A stretch of 64,000 bases of DNA from Sulfolobales archaeon (lineage in GTDB: Archaea; Thermoproteota; Thermoprotei_A; Sulfolobales; NBVN01). Position 1 is the stretch's first letter. Each line of letters opens with the position of its first letter. The notes under the pieces are model-generated. The model was not told the DNA's origin and ran no database searches. It saw nothing but the letters and a program-made list of their open reading frames with translations. Positions 16,813 to 26,000 of this stretch are shown piece after piece. Location: contig JANXEN010000005.1 in assembly GCA_025058345.1 (NCBI GenBank), positions 24,758 to 88,757 on the forward strand, in the 5' to 3' direction. Made by a program: the position numbers and the translations under genes.

Positions 16813-17292
16813 GTGTCTGAAATTAGTGATAGTGAATACATGTGGTTGGTATACGCATTAGGTGCTTTCCTAATGTTCGGCGTGACTAACTTCCTACTGA
16901 AGTTAGCTAGCATTAAGGGGGTTCCATCAGTAGAGGGTACTGCAGTCCTATGGATTTCTACAGGTTTAATAGGTCTGATAGCCATACTTATAATACTGAC
17001 TAGCGGATCTATCAATCCGTTAACTAATCCCAAACTCACTAATCTGGACTTTAAATACTTCTTAATACCAGCAATAGCTGGTGCTTCTCTAGCCGTAGGT
17101 ATGTACTTCCTTAAAATGGCTGTAGCTACAGGTAAGGCAGGACCTTCAACAGCCATAGCAGCATCTAATGCAGTATTAGTTACTTTACTGTCATGGATTG
17201 CCCTAAATGAGAAGCTTTCGATAAGCGAGGTTTTAGGGATGTTCATCTATGTTATCGCTATCATATTTCTGTCACTTAAGCCATTAGGATGA
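16813..17292 (+). CDS. Half-size EamA/DMT membrane protein
   Basis: 159 residues with five membrane helices and one EamA repeat: YALGAFLMFGVTNFLLKLA at the start and PSTAIAASNAVLVTLLSWIALNEKLS near the end. Full DMT transporters have two such repeats, so this one must pair, as a homodimer or with another half. The last helix carries the family's IALNEKLS motif. The start is GTG 16813; no strong ribosome site is visible. It is flanked by divergent and convergent minus-strand genes, so it is a single-gene unit. Substrate unknown. Confidence 0.8.
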   Translation: MSEISDSEYMWLVYALGAFLMFGVTNFLLKLASIKGVPSVEGTAVLWISTGLIGLIAILIILTSGSINPLTNPKLTNLDFKYFLIPAIAGASLAVGMYFLKMAVATGKAGPSTAIAASNAVLVTLLSWIALNEKLSISEVLGMFIYVIAIIFLSLKPLG

Positions 17293-17319
17293 GGAGTTAA
17301 CTAACCTGAGATAAATCTA

Positions 17320-18273
17320 CTACGGCGACTTACTACCTCTCTCAACTAATTCCCTCCCTAACTGCGTAACCTTAATGTAGATCTTACCGTTAACATCAGC
17401 AGTAGTTATTAATTTTAGGTGGGCTAACTTTCTAATACGTCTCCAGACAACGGACTTACTTAATCCTAACTCGCGAGCTAATCCAGATATAGTTAACTCC
17501 TTTATCATAACTGCTTTAAGTATCTCTATATCACGTTCATCCACTTCAGACTTAATGGTCTCCACATCATATTTAGGCAGTTCAGCCTCTTCCGATTTAC
17601 GTCGCCTAAATAAATAATAAGCCACCGCAGCCAAAATTAGCAAAGCGCCTATGGGTATTACGTAATATAGGTAGGGAAGTATCACATATAACCAAACTAG
17701 ATATGACGAATCAGTTGCCTTAGTTTCATTAACTACGGCAGTAGTTGTTAAACCCTCTAAAATGGTTAAAGGGATGTACGATATCACATATTTACCACCA
17801 TCACCAAATGAAAGTGATATAGCATTATCAGTAATGGATATGACTGCTGACCCATTAAAGTACACCAACGCTGAAGCCTTAGGGAGATATACCTTAGAGG
17901 GCCCGCCGGGTGAGATGAATGCGCTGACAAACCCATCCTTAATATCGGCTACCTTAGCCACATAATTGATGACCACCCTATCAGAACTATTTATGTTATA
18001 GATCAATAGGAGGTAGCTATCAACAAACTCCGTAGGAAGTAATTCATTAAACTCATCAATAACGATTAAACTCTCCCTAACCACAGACTCCTCAATAGGT
18101 ACATGGATGACGTATTCATCACTAATATCCACTACGAAAACGGTAACGTAGGCATAACCCTCAACGCTAAATCTATAGAGGTAGTTAAGTTGACGCGGTG
18201 AAGCATCAACGCATGATACGTTAATCAATAAAGCCATAAATATGAAGGTCGCAAGTAACCCATTAAATTTCAT
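17320..18273 (-). CDS. Membrane-anchored winged-helix transcription regulator
   Basis: 317 residues. A signal or anchor at 5-24 is followed by an extracytoplasmic domain of about 170 residues, predicted beta-rich, one membrane helix (about 200-222, YYVIPIGALLILAAVAYYLF) with a stop-transfer RRRK, and a cytoplasmic winged helix (about 245-310) containing LTISGLARELGLSKSVVWRRIRKL. The architecture places a sensor outside and DNA binding inside, a one-component design common in archaea. What it senses is unknown. It converges with the half-DMT gene and is followed upstream by an AT-rich promoter region (18274-18423). Confidence 0.8.
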   Translation of the reverse strand: MKFNGLLATFIFMALLINVSCVDASPRQLNYLYRFSVEGYAYVTVFVVDISDEYVIHVPIEESVVRESLIVIDEFNELLPTEFVDSYLLLIYNINSSDRVVINYVAKVADIKDGFVSAFISPGGPSKVYLPKASALVYFNGSAVISITDNAISLSFGDGGKYVISYIPLTILEGLTTTAVVNETKATDSSYLVWLYVILPYLYYVIPIGALLILAAVAYYLFRRRKSEEAELPKYDVETIKSEVDERDIEILKAVMIKELTISGLARELGLSKSVVWRRIRKLAHLKLITTADVNGKIYIKVTQLGRELVERGSKSP

Positions 18274-18423
18274 TATACCATGCTCCTAGTAAAGGGAAAG
18301 TGTAACTAATTTAAATTTATTACTACCTATGTCGCCTAACCTAGAGATGGTTAAAACATCTTCAGCTGATTCACCTACAATTTTTTAAAAAATGTTTATT
18401 AGGATTTATAATTAATGAGATGC

Positions 18424-18570
18424 TTATTTAGCCTTTACGAAAACGTAGACAGGTGTACCGCAGGATGGACACGAACCTTTTAAGGCTTTCCTACCGTTCT
18501 TTAATGTTACTTCTTGCGGGGTCTTTATCTCTACTTTCTTCCTACACTTAACGCAGAACCCTATAGCCAT
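18424..18570 (-). CDS. DUF5679-like zinc-ribbon microprotein
   Basis: A 48-residue protein from ATG 18570 to TAA 18424. It reads MAIGFCVKCRKKVEI at the start and GSCPSCGTPVYVF near the end, giving two CxxC knuckles about 28 residues apart, as in small archaeal zinc ribbons of the DUF5679 type. The family's function is not established; a role with nucleic acid or the ribosome is only a guess from the fold. It lies between the membrane regulator and S-adenosylhomocysteine hydrolase and is divergent from the latter. Confidence 0.8.
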   Translation of the reverse strand: MAIGFCVKCRKKVEIKTPQEVTLKNGRKALKGSCPSCGTPVYVFVKAK

Positions 18571-18782
18571 ACGGGTCACCCACGTATCTATTTATAGGTA
18601 GAGGTAAATAAAGCTAGCGGCTATGAATTCGTGGAGTGAATTCGAGAAAATAATTAAGTCCGTATTACCTCAACAATTAGAATCTATTTCATAGTAGACC
18701 TTGGTATGGGCCCATAGTGCTACTGCCGGATACTCTATCAAATTTATTTAGTTTGGTTATAAATCATTATTACGTGGTTGCA

Positions 18783-20030
18783 ATGAGCTTTAAGGTTAAG
18801 GACTTAGGACTTAGTTCAAAGGGTAGGACGCAGATCGAATGGGCTGAGATACATATGCCAGTACTTAGACTTATTAGGGAGGAATTTTATAAAGACAAAC
18901 CTCTTAAGGGGATTAGAATTTCTGCTGTCCTTCATGTTACGAAGGAGACCGCAGTTTTAGTTAAGACTTTAGTTGATGGGGGTGCTGAAGTATGGCTTGC
19001 GGGAAGTAATCCGTTGTCAACTCAAGATGATGTAGCTGCTGCTCTAGCGGAGGACGGTATTCATGTCTACGCTTGGAGAGGTGAGAGTAGGGATGAATAC
19101 TACTGGTGTATTGAGAGAATTTCCGAGGTAAACCCTCATATAGTCGTTGATGATGGTGCCGACCTACATGCTCACATCCATGCAAAAAATCTAACATCTG
19201 GGATATACGGAGGGACTGAGGAAACCACCACAGGTGTCTATAGACTTAGAATGCTTGATACAAGCGGTAAGTTGAGATATCCAGTAATAGCTGTAAATGA
19301 CTCCTACACAAAGTATCTATTTGACAATAGGTATGGGACTGGGCAGTCAACCGTTGATGGAGTACTTAGAGCTACAAACATATTAATAGCCGGTAAGATT
19401 GCAGTGGTTGCAGGTTATGGGTGGGTTGGGAGAGGTATAGCTAATAGGTTGAGAGGTATGGGGGCAAGAGTAGTAATTACTGAGGTGAACCCTATTAAGG
19501 CTTTAGAGGCGGTTATGGATGGTTTTGAAGTAATGACAATCAATAAAGCATGCGAGGTCGGAGATTTATTCGTAACGGCTACCGGCAACATCAACGTAAT
19601 TAATGAGGAGCAAATCGCTAGGATGAAGGATGGAGCTATCTTAGCTAACGCCGGACATTTCAACGTAGAGATAAATGTAAATGCGTTAGAAAGAATTTCA
19701 ATCAATAAGAAAATTATAAGAGACAACTTAGTTGAGTACGTATTAAGCAATGGTAGGAGAATCTACCTACTAGCTGAAGGCAGACTCGTTAATCTAGTTG
19801 CTGCAGAAGGCCATCCAAGCGAGGTAATGGACCTAAGCTTCTCGAATCAAGCATACGCGATTAAATATCTAGTCGAAAATCGCGGTAAGCTGAATAACTC
19901 AGTATATAAGCTGCCTAAAGAGCTGGATGAATTGATAGCTAAGTTAAAGCTAAGGAGTATGGGAATAACTATCGATGATTTGAGTGACGAGCAAAGGAAG
20001 TACCTAAGTAGTTGGGAATTAGGTACTTAA
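18783..20030 (+). CDS. ahcY: S-adenosylhomocysteine hydrolase
   Basis: 415 residues from ATG 18783; an upstream GTG at 18717 is in frame but adds 22 residues absent from the family. The enzyme splits S-adenosylhomocysteine into adenosine and homocysteine and keeps methyltransferases active. Seen features are [11 protein letters not shown] at the N-terminus, [14 protein letters not shown] near residue 58, the NAD site [16 protein letters not shown] near 196, and the C-terminal [18 protein letters not shown]. The length is shorter than the 430-470 of eukaryotic and many bacterial enzymes, as usual in archaea. A TATA-like run near 18740-18766 suggests a short or absent leader. Confidence 0.96.
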   Translation: MSFKVKDLGLSSKGRTQIEWAEIHMPVLRLIREEFYKDKPLKGIRISAVLHVTKETAVLVKTLVDGGAEVWLAGSNPLSTQDDVAAALAEDGIHVYAWRGESRDEYYWCIERISEVNPHIVVDDGADLHAHIHAKNLTSGIYGGTEETTTGVYRLRMLDTSGKLRYPVIAVNDSYTKYLFDNRYGTGQSTVDGVLRATNILIAGKIAVVAGYGWVGRGIANRLRGMGARVVITEVNPIKALEAVMDGFEVMTINKACEVGDLFVTATGNINVINEEQIARMKDGAILANAGHFNVEINVNALERISINKKIIRDNLVEYVLSNGRRIYLLAEGRLVNLVAAEGHPSEVMDLSFSNQAYAIKYLVENRGKLNNSVYKLPKELDELIAKLKLRSMGITIDDLSDEQRKYLSSWELGT

Positions 20031-20085
20031 CCTGCAAACAGAAAATTCTATAGAGGTTGATTTATTGGCTAAATTATTTGTTTAC

Positions 20086-20190
20086 CTAAAACTTCTCAAC
20101 ACACATCTTAAGGCATTCACCAGAACAGAAGTAGAACTCATCGCTGAATCTATCTGAACATAAATCTATGCATTTATCTTCACATATCAT
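20086..20190 (-). CDS. Twin-CX3C cysteine-rich microprotein (34 residues)
   Basis: A 34-residue frame from ATG 20190 to TAG 20086, in the gap between ahcY and DUF2283. Six cysteines at 3, 7, 11, 22, 26 and 30 form two runs of CX3CX3C separated by ten residues, with alternating acidic residues, as for a helical hairpin stapled by disulfides or binding metal. A TATA-like box at 20223-20229 lies about 36 bases upstream. It shares the pattern C-x-D-[LF]-C-x-D-[KR]..S..F..C..E-C with the 44-residue protein at 63725, which supports both as real genes. No function is known to me. Confidence 0.6.
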   Translation of the reverse strand: MICEDKCIDLCSDRFSDEFYFCSGECLKMCVEKF

Positions 20191-20222
20191 TAATAGCGAC
20201 GTGGCAATACAGACCACCAAAG

Positions 20223-20229
20223 ATTTATA
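20223..20229 (-). promoter_or_regulatory. TATA-like box for the 34-residue Cys-rich protein
   Basis: TATAAAT on the minus strand, about 33 bases before ATG 20190. That distance would give a leader of roughly ten bases or less, as is common in crenarchaeal genes. It supports transcription of the microprotein. Confidence 0.4.
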
Positions 20230-20269
20230 CAGTACTCACTTCCTTTTAAACTTTTCGCCTTAGATAATA

Positions 20270-20500
20270 ATGGTGATAACCATGACATCTAAAGGTAGTG
20301 AACTCGTATTAGGTGATTTAAAGGACATTTGGTTCGAGTATGATAGGCAGAACGACATCCTCTACATAAATTTTGGCTACGACGTCGAGGACGCTGATGA
20401 ATCTTTACTTACTGAGAGCAACGTAGTAGTGAGAATTAAGTCCGGAAGAGTTGTTAGCCTCACGATATTTGATTTTAGTAAAAAGATAGGTCTAGAGTAG
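20270..20500 (+). CDS. DUF2283 family protein
   Basis: 76 residues from ATG 20270; ATG 20282 is also possible and has GGTGAT just upstream. The protein matches DUF2283, a small beta-rich family: WFEYDRQNDILYINFG near residue 22 and the ending RVVSLTIFDFSKKIG are typical. Its function is not known; genes of this kind often occur singly or beside toxin-antitoxin genes, but none is seen here. Its stop codon overlaps the next gene's GTG start by one base, so it is co-transcribed with the corrinoid adenosyltransferase. Confidence 0.75.
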   Translation: MVITMTSKGSELVLGDLKDIWFEYDRQNDILYINFGYDVEDADESLLTESNVVVRIKSGRVVSLTIFDFSKKIGLE

Positions 20501-21048
20501 TGGGAATGTTGCTTCTAGTATTCTACGGCAAAGGTAAAGGTAAGACCACAGCTGCATTAGGAACGGTCCTTAGGTTCCTAGGATATGGTGGAAAAGTCGT
20601 TGTGTTGCAATTCATGAAATCTATAGATAGCGGCGAATATAGGTTGTACAGAAAGCTAATTGAGTGTGGCTTCAATATAAAGTGGTTCTGCTTAGGAACT
20701 AATGAATTTGTAAGTCCATATGACCTAAGCAATGAGGTTGTTTCAATAACTATCGCCAAAAGTTGTGGTTTCTTAATGCATGAATATCCTAAAATCGCTG
20801 AGCAACTCAAACCAAACCTAATAATTTTCGACGAGTTAGGATTGGCCGCACACCTCGGTTTAATTCCAGATGACTTAGTGCTAAGTGTATTGAATGTATT
20901 TCCAAAAAACCTTGAAACACATGCCGTAGTGACCGGTAGGTATGTGCCTAAATACGTACGGGATATGGCTGACTTGGTAACTAATTGCAGTGAGGAAAAA
21001 CATTACTTTAGAGAAGGTTTTGTAAATATTAAAGGACTTGATTTTTAA
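20500..21048 (+). CDS. cobO: Cob(I)yrinic acid a,c-diamide / cobalamin adenosyltransferase
   Basis: 182 residues of the CobA/CobO/BtuR family, which transfers the adenosyl group of ATP to Co(I) corrinoids to make coenzyme B12. The N-terminal P-loop FYGKGKGKTTAALG, the VVVLQFMKS strand and the FDELGLAAHLGLI Walker-B-like segment are all present. The start is GTG 20500 or ATG 20506. Only this B12 gene is present in the window, but a B12-binding radical SAM enzyme occurs at 32327. It is co-directional with DUF2283 and converges with the coiled-coil protein, overlapping it by four bases. Confidence 0.92.
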   Translation: MGMLLLVFYGKGKGKTTAALGTVLRFLGYGGKVVVLQFMKSIDSGEYRLYRKLIECGFNIKWFCLGTNEFVSPYDLSNEVVSITIAKSCGFLMHEYPKIAEQLKPNLIIFDELGLAAHLGLIPDDLVLSVLNVFPKNLETHAVVTGRYVPKYVRDMADLVTNCSEEKHYFREGFVNIKGLDF

Positions 21049-21749
21049 GACTTAACTGGTTCGTTTCCTAACTCGTTAACTAATTTAGATAAGTCCTCTA
21101 TCCTTTCTTTAATTTTCTTAAGTAGTTCCTCACTACCCTTAATACCTCTCCTAATAAAGAATGAGAGTGCCTCAGACCTACTCTTAAAAACCCCTGCACT
21201 GACTAGTAAGTCAACAACCTTTAAATCTTCCTCCGAAACTCTGACAGAAACAACAGTCGAAACTCCTTTAGACATGCCCTTCTCAACCTCACCTCTAATC
21301 TCACTAAAAACATCTGATAAAATCCTAGAGAGACTGCTTAATGTTGTAGTAGTGACTTTAAATATATCGGATAGCGGAGATATAGTCGACGAGAACTCAC
21401 CACTACCTCTAATGCAGTCCTTAACTTCATCTAACTTATCTAGGAGATCGCTAATCATATCATTGACTTCATCCTCAACATCTTCAATTCTTTCAGTAAT
21501 TAACTCCCTCACATCCCTTGAGAGTCCCCGAGAACTCCTTCTAATGGCCCTTAGCTGCATCCTCAAGCTACGTATAAGGTTCCGAATATCTTTCCTCACC
21601 TTTAAAATGTAAGTATTAATTATCAACACGTTCTCTTTCTTCTTAACATCATGGAGAATACGATCCAGGTCGTCATGAATTTTCTTGAACTCGCTTTCCG
21701 CATACTTAATTAATTCATCGATCTTTTCGTTAATTTCGTCGACGCTCAT
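21045..21749 (-). CDS. Coiled-coil protein with C-terminal ribbon-helix-helix
   Basis: 234 residues. About 1-140 is highly charged and helical (EINEKIDELIKYAESEFKKI; RIEDVEDEVNDMISDLLDKL), a likely coiled coil. Residues about 165-205 read VVSVRVSEEDLKVVDLL then KSRSEALSFFIRRGI, which is a ribbon-helix-helix DNA-binding motif (beta strand, helix, turn, helix). A short charged helix follows. In CopG-type regulators this motif is usually N-terminal; here it follows a long coiled coil. DNA binding is inferred. It is divergent from the HypE-like gene across a 110-base AT-rich gap. Confidence 0.6.
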   Translation of the reverse strand: MSVDEINEKIDELIKYAESEFKKIHDDLDRILHDVKKKENVLIINTYILKVRKDIRNLIRSLRMQLRAIRRSSRGLSRDVRELITERIEDVEDEVNDMISDLLDKLDEVKDCIRGSGEFSSTISPLSDIFKVTTTTLSSLSRILSDVFSEIRGEVEKGMSKGVSTVVSVRVSEEDLKVVDLLVSAGVFKSRSEALSFFIRRGIKGSEELLKKIKERIEDLSKLVNELGNEPVKS

Positions 21750-21891
21750 ATTACTTCCTAATAATAACTGTTTAAGATCCTTATAAATATTACATATAAT
21801 AATATCAAAATTACAAATAATAAATTAGAATAGCTAAAGTAAAATAATTAATTAATTAGTGAAGCATTATGCTAGTGGTTATCACTGTATG

Positions 21892-22902
21892 GTAATTGGT
21901 AAACTTAGACCTGAAACACTAAAGAAATACGTATTCAATAGAGTGGGTGTTATAGATCCTAGAGTATTAGTTGGACCTTCTATAGGTGAGGACGCTGCTG
22001 TGATAGATATAGGTAATGATAAAGTTCTAATAGCACATGTCGATCCAATATCAGGTGCTAACGAATACATAGGTTGGTTAGCTGTGCATGTACCGTCAAA
22101 TGATGTAGCTGTTTCTGGAGCTAAGCCTCAGTGGCTGCTGCCTGTCTTATACCTCCCGGAGAACTCCGATGACGAGCTTATTGACAGGATCACGGATCAA
22201 ATGAATTTAGCTGCTAGGGAGATAAGTGCGATGATCGTTGGAGGACATAGCGAGTTTACAGCCGGCATTAAAAGACCTCTAATATCTATGACCTCCATAG
22301 GGATGACGTCCAAGGATAAATACATCATTAGTGGTGGGGCTAAACCTGGAGATGCTGTGTTAATGACTAAGAGTGCTGGAGTAGAAGGGACTGCTGTCTT
22401 AGCCTCAGACTTCAGGGATTTACTATTAAGTCGTGGAGTAGACTCAGCTACAATATCTAATGCTAGTAAAATGATTAAAAACATAAGCGTAGTTAAGGAT
22501 GCATTAATCTTAGCCGAGGACAACTTACCTACAGCTATGCATGACCCAACCGAAGGAGGTATCCTAGGAGGAGCTCTAGAATTGGCTTACGCATCAAACA
22601 CCTCAATAACCATTCATGAGGAATCAATACCTGTAGCTAAGGAAACAGCAATCATCTGCGAAGCCCTCAATATTGACCCTTTAAGGATGCTTAGCTCAGG
22701 AACCCTCCTAGCATCTGTACCGGTTGAAAAATTAGATTACGCGTTAAAGAAGCTACGGAATGGGGGTTTAAACGCCTCAGTAATTGGTGAAGTCACTAAA
22801 CGCGGTGATTTCTTAGTGAAGATTTTGCGGAAAGATGGAAGGGCGGAAATCTACAACGATGTATATGTCGCTGATGAAGTAATGAGGTTATGGAGTACTT
22901 AA
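21892..22902 (+). CDS. AIR synthase-related (HypE-like) protein
   Basis: About 336 residues from ATG 21892 (an in-frame upstream start at 21859 adds 11 residues with no family match). It has the PurM/HypE ATP-binding fold: VGPSIGEDAAVIDIG near residue 30, MIVGGHSEFTAG near 110, and MHDPTEGGILGGALELAY near 215. It lacks the C-terminal PRIC of HypE, so it cannot carry a thiocyanate group. ThiL is another relative and is excluded only by eye. The product is unknown. Its own promoter probably lies in the AT-rich run 21780-21857. Confidence 0.75.
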   Translation, partial: VIGKLRPETLKKYVFNRVGVIDPRVLVGPSIGEDAAVIDIGNDKVLIAHVDPISGANEYIGWLAVHVPSNDVAVSGAKPQWLLPVLYLPENSDDELIDRITDQMNLAAREISAMIVGGHSEFTAGIKRPLISMTSIGMTSKDKYIISGGAKPGDAVLMTKSAGVEGTAVLASDFRDLLLSRGVDSATISNASKMIKNISVVKDALILAEDNLPTAMHDPTEGGILGGALELAYASNTSITIHEESIPVAKETAIICEALNIDPLRMLSSGTLLASVPVEKLDYALKKLRNGGLNASVIGEVTKRGDFLVKILRKDGRAEIYNDVYVADEVMRLWST

Positions 22903-22979
22903 ATCCTAACAGATGAAATATATGTCACGAAACTTTACGTATTTCATAGTAGTTAAGTTTTTAAATACCGCTTAACCTA

Positions 22980-24263
22980 ATGTTAAGGTGGTCGTTATTA
23001 ATACTACCGATACCTGAAGTAAGTCAAATAGACACCGTATTCACAGTTAGATTAACGCAGGCTAAAATAGGTGTCGGAGCAACAAAAGAACTTGGCCACG
23101 ACTTAATAAGTAAGAAGATCTCTAAGGCATTACTTATATGCGGTAAAAACATTTATGAGAAGACTGAAATAATTAAAGATGTAATTAAGGTTGTTGAGTC
23201 TGAAGGTATTGAGGTAAATGTCTGGAACGGTGTTGAACCTGAACCAACATTACGCTCTATCGAAGATGGTATAGAATATGCTAGCGGCTTCAAATTCGAT
23301 GCAATTATAGCGGTGGGAGGAGGTAGCTCCATAGACACTGCAAAACTCATTAACCTATACACTACATACCCAACAAGCAGTATATTGGACTATATACCGC
23401 AACCGGTAGGCAACGGTAAGCAAATACCGGGCGCTCTGAAGCCGCTTATAGCGGTACCAACTACGTCAGGTAGCGGCAGCGAAACAACGCCGACAGCGGT
23501 ATTCACCGTAAGTGAAAGCGGACTTAAATTCGGACTATCGCATGAGTCCCTACTACCATCTCTAGCTATTGTTGACCCACTCAACACCTTAACGATGCCG
23601 CAATCAACTACCGCCTCAACAGGTCTTGATGCCTTAATGCATGCTATTGAAGCGTATACCTCTAAACCATATAACGTCAGGCCAAGGCCCAGTAGAGGTG
23701 ATTTAAGGCCTGTATACGTAGGCTCTAATCCAGTGACCGACAATCTAGCTGAGAAGTCCATAGAACTCATAGGCAAATACTTAAAAAGGGCTTATCATAA
23801 CGGGCAAGATTTAGAGGCTAGATCCGCAATGTCCTTAGCATCGTATTTGGCAGGAGTGGCTTTAGGGAATGCCGGTACGCATATATCACATGCTATATCG
23901 TTAGTTTTAGGCGGTATTACTGACGCACCGCATGGTGTATGTGTTGCGATCACAGCTCCAGCACTTCTAGAAATCCTAGCTGAAGTCATGCCTGAGAAAC
24001 TTGCTAAGATCGCGGAACTATTAGGTTATGATGATGAGATAAGCATTAAAAGACGAGCAAATAAATCTGTTGAAGCCGTTAAAGACCTGCTATCAGCTCT
24101 TGACTTCCCTAACGGCCTACTAGAATTAGGCATCAAGGAGTCAGACATTGCGTTAATAGCTGAGAAGACTTTGTTGATGAAGAGGTTACTGAATCAAAGC
24201 CCTGTAGATGCGAATAAAAAGCTAATAGAGAGAATACTACAGAAATCACTTAGGCTGTGGTAA
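22980..24263 (+). CDS. Iron-containing alcohol dehydrogenase (hydroxyacid-oxoacid transhydrogenase-like)
   Basis: 427 residues of the Fe-ADH family. It has an NAD site AVGGGSSIDTAK near 104 and metal-binding histidines in GLDALMHAIEAY and in NAGTHISHAISLVLGG and DAPHG. The insert RPRPSRGDLRPVYVGSNP resembles the ADHFE1/HOT group, which oxidises 4-hydroxybutyrate coupled to 2-oxoglutarate reduction; this assignment is tentative. A second Fe-ADH is at 57383. It is transcribed alone between a HypE-like gene and a convergent SDR. Confidence 0.85.
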   Translation: MLRWSLLILPIPEVSQIDTVFTVRLTQAKIGVGATKELGHDLISKKISKALLICGKNIYEKTEIIKDVIKVVESEGIEVNVWNGVEPEPTLRSIEDGIEYASGFKFDAIIAVGGGSSIDTAKLINLYTTYPTSSILDYIPQPVGNGKQIPGALKPLIAVPTTSGSGSETTPTAVFTVSESGLKFGLSHESLLPSLAIVDPLNTLTMPQSTTASTGLDALMHAIEAYTSKPYNVRPRPSRGDLRPVYVGSNPVTDNLAEKSIELIGKYLKRAYHNGQDLEARSAMSLASYLAGVALGNAGTHISHAISLVLGGITDAPHGVCVAITAPALLEILAEVMPEKLAKIAELLGYDDEISIKRRANKSVEAVKDLLSALDFPNGLLELGIKESDIALIAEKTLLMKRLLNQSPVDANKKLIERILQKSLRLW

Positions 24264-24349
24264 ATACCTAACACCGCAGATCTAAGAGATAGCTTAAAAA
24301 CATAATAAAGTTAAATTTTTAATACACATTCGCTCAAAATAACGCATCG

Positions 24350-25096
24350 TTAGGGACCTATTGACATACCTCCATCAACGTTTATGACCTGACCGGTCAT
24401 GTAGTTCGAGTCATCAGAGGCTAAGAATAACACAACCTTAGCCACATCTTCAGGCTTACCTAACCTACCAAGAGGTACTTTCTGTATGAACCCCCTCTTA
24501 ATTTCTTCAGGCCATGGAGCAGTCATAGGACTCTCTATAACCCCAGGCGCTACTGCGTTAACCAATATGTTATACTTAGCCAACCTCCTAGCTAATGATT
24601 TCGTAAGACATATTAAACCGGCCTTAGAAACCGCGTAATCAACACCTGCAAATATACCACCAACATGGGCAGCGAGGGAGGACATGTTAATTATCTTACC
24701 GTAACCTTGTCTCTTCATATACTCAACAACCTCCTTACATAAGAATACAGCCGCCTTAAGATTCACGCTCATAACTTTATCCCACTGCTCCTCAGTCAAG
24801 TCCTCAATAGATGAAGTCGAGAATATACCTGCGTTATTTACTAGAATGTCGATCCTTCCATACCTCTCTACAGCATCTTTTAATACCTTAATAACCTCCT
24901 CCCTCCTCCTTATATCCGCCTTCACAGCCATGATTTCACCAAATCTGCCTAACTCCTCTCTAACTTTAGCTAATTCATCATCAAGTACATCAATAATTAT
25001 TACCTTAGCTCCTTCCCTCAGGAACAGCTCAGCAATAGATTTACCGATACCACGGGCTCCCCCAGTAACTAAAGCAACGCGGTCCGCTAGCTTCAA
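24350..25096 (-). CDS. SDR-family oxidoreductase, FabG-like
   Basis: 248 residues, classical SDR. The cofactor motif TGGARGIG starts at residue 10, NNAG near 86, and the catalytic Ser-Tyr-Lys in NMSSLAAHVGGIFAGVDYAVSK. The end VINVDGGMSIG is typical of 3-oxoacyl-reductase-like enzymes. The basic residue after the glycine motif (ARGIG) with D at the end of strand 2 (IIDV) suggests NAD(H). The substrate is unknown. No fatty-acid synthesis genes are near. It lies on the minus strand with the ZIP transporter 68 bases upstream. Confidence 0.9.
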   Translation of the reverse strand: MKLADRVALVTGGARGIGKSIAELFLREGAKVIIIDVLDDELAKVREELGRFGEIMAVKADIRRREEVIKVLKDAVERYGRIDILVNNAGIFSTSSIEDLTEEQWDKVMSVNLKAAVFLCKEVVEYMKRQGYGKIINMSSLAAHVGGIFAGVDYAVSKAGLICLTKSLARRLAKYNILVNAVAPGVIESPMTAPWPEEIKRGFIQKVPLGRLGKPEDVAKVVLFLASDDSNYMTGQVINVDGGMSIGP

Positions 25097-25164
25097 ATTA
25101 ATACACCCAGTAAATCACTACTTATGATTAAAATAAGTTTATATTTGCTGAGCCGCCGCTTTAG

Positions 25165-25902
25165 CTAAATTAACTCAAAAATCAACCCTAAGAGAATTCC
25201 TACGATGAACCCCGCAGTAGCGTATTCGTCATGCTCGTGGCCAAATATCTCAGGCGCTATTTCATGTACCACCACGTAGATCATGGCACTAGCTGAGAGT
25301 GACATCAGTAGCGGAAGCATCACTCCTACATCAATAAGACCTACTAAAGCCATTAAAGCTGAGAGATATTCAGAAAAAGCACTTATGACCCCGATCGCAA
25401 ACCCCATTAATACGCTTCTTGAGGCCCTAAAAACAGGAAGTGCAACTGCTAACCCCTCAGGAAAGTCCTGAGCTGCAATTGAAATAGCTACTCTAAGACC
25501 TTGATCCGTTCCGTAAAGAGTTGCAGTACCTACGGCTAAACCCTCAGGAATGTTATGAAGCATTATGGCTAAAGCTATTAAGAGAGTTTTCCGCCCCTCC
25601 AAAACGGAATTACTTTCCTTTATTAACTTAATATGAGGGATTAGGACGTCAAGAACCTTAATTAAGGCAAACCCACCTAAAAAACCTAAAACGCTAATAT
25701 TTAGACTCATCAACTCTAAAGCAGGTACAAGGAGTTCAACAAAAGACACGTAAATCATTAAACCCGACGCAAACCCCATAAGGCTATCCATCACAACCTC
25801 CTTAACACCTACACGCATGAAGATTAAGGCAGAACCTGCAATAGTTGCTAGCGTTGGAATTAAGGCATACGTTAATATGCCTTCGATCCCACCTACACTC
25901 AT
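25165..25902 (-). CDS. ZIP-family metal transporter
   Basis: 245 residues with about eight membrane helices. The metal-binding helices IV and V carry HNIPEGLAVG and QDFPEGLAVALP, the conserved ZIP signature, with the usual second His replaced by Gln-Asp. It imports Zn2+ or another divalent metal into the cytoplasm; selectivity cannot be read. The conserved HEIAPEIFGHEHDE near the C-terminus may bind metal. It lies alone between the SDR and the rubredoxin-like gene, all on the minus strand. Confidence 0.92.
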   Translation of the reverse strand: MSVGGIEGILTYALIPTLATIAGSALIFMRVGVKEVVMDSLMGFASGLMIYVSFVELLVPALELMSLNISVLGFLGGFALIKVLDVLIPHIKLIKESNSVLEGRKTLLIALAIMLHNIPEGLAVGTATLYGTDQGLRVAISIAAQDFPEGLAVALPVFRASRSVLMGFAIGVISAFSEYLSALMALVGLIDVGVMLPLLMSLSASAMIYVVVHEIAPEIFGHEHDEYATAGFIVGILLGLIFELI

Positions 25903-26000
25903 TCACTAAATCCCCCAGCAATAACGCTTCACATAGCTTATAACGTTGTCAAACACTATCTGAAAAATGAAAAAAATTAAGCAATTACTTAGTCTAGTTA

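Noticed and set aside
18630..18716. Short frame [20 protein letters not shown] before ahcY
   Set aside because: Only 23 codons, no ribosome site and no match; could be a remnant, but cannot be supported.
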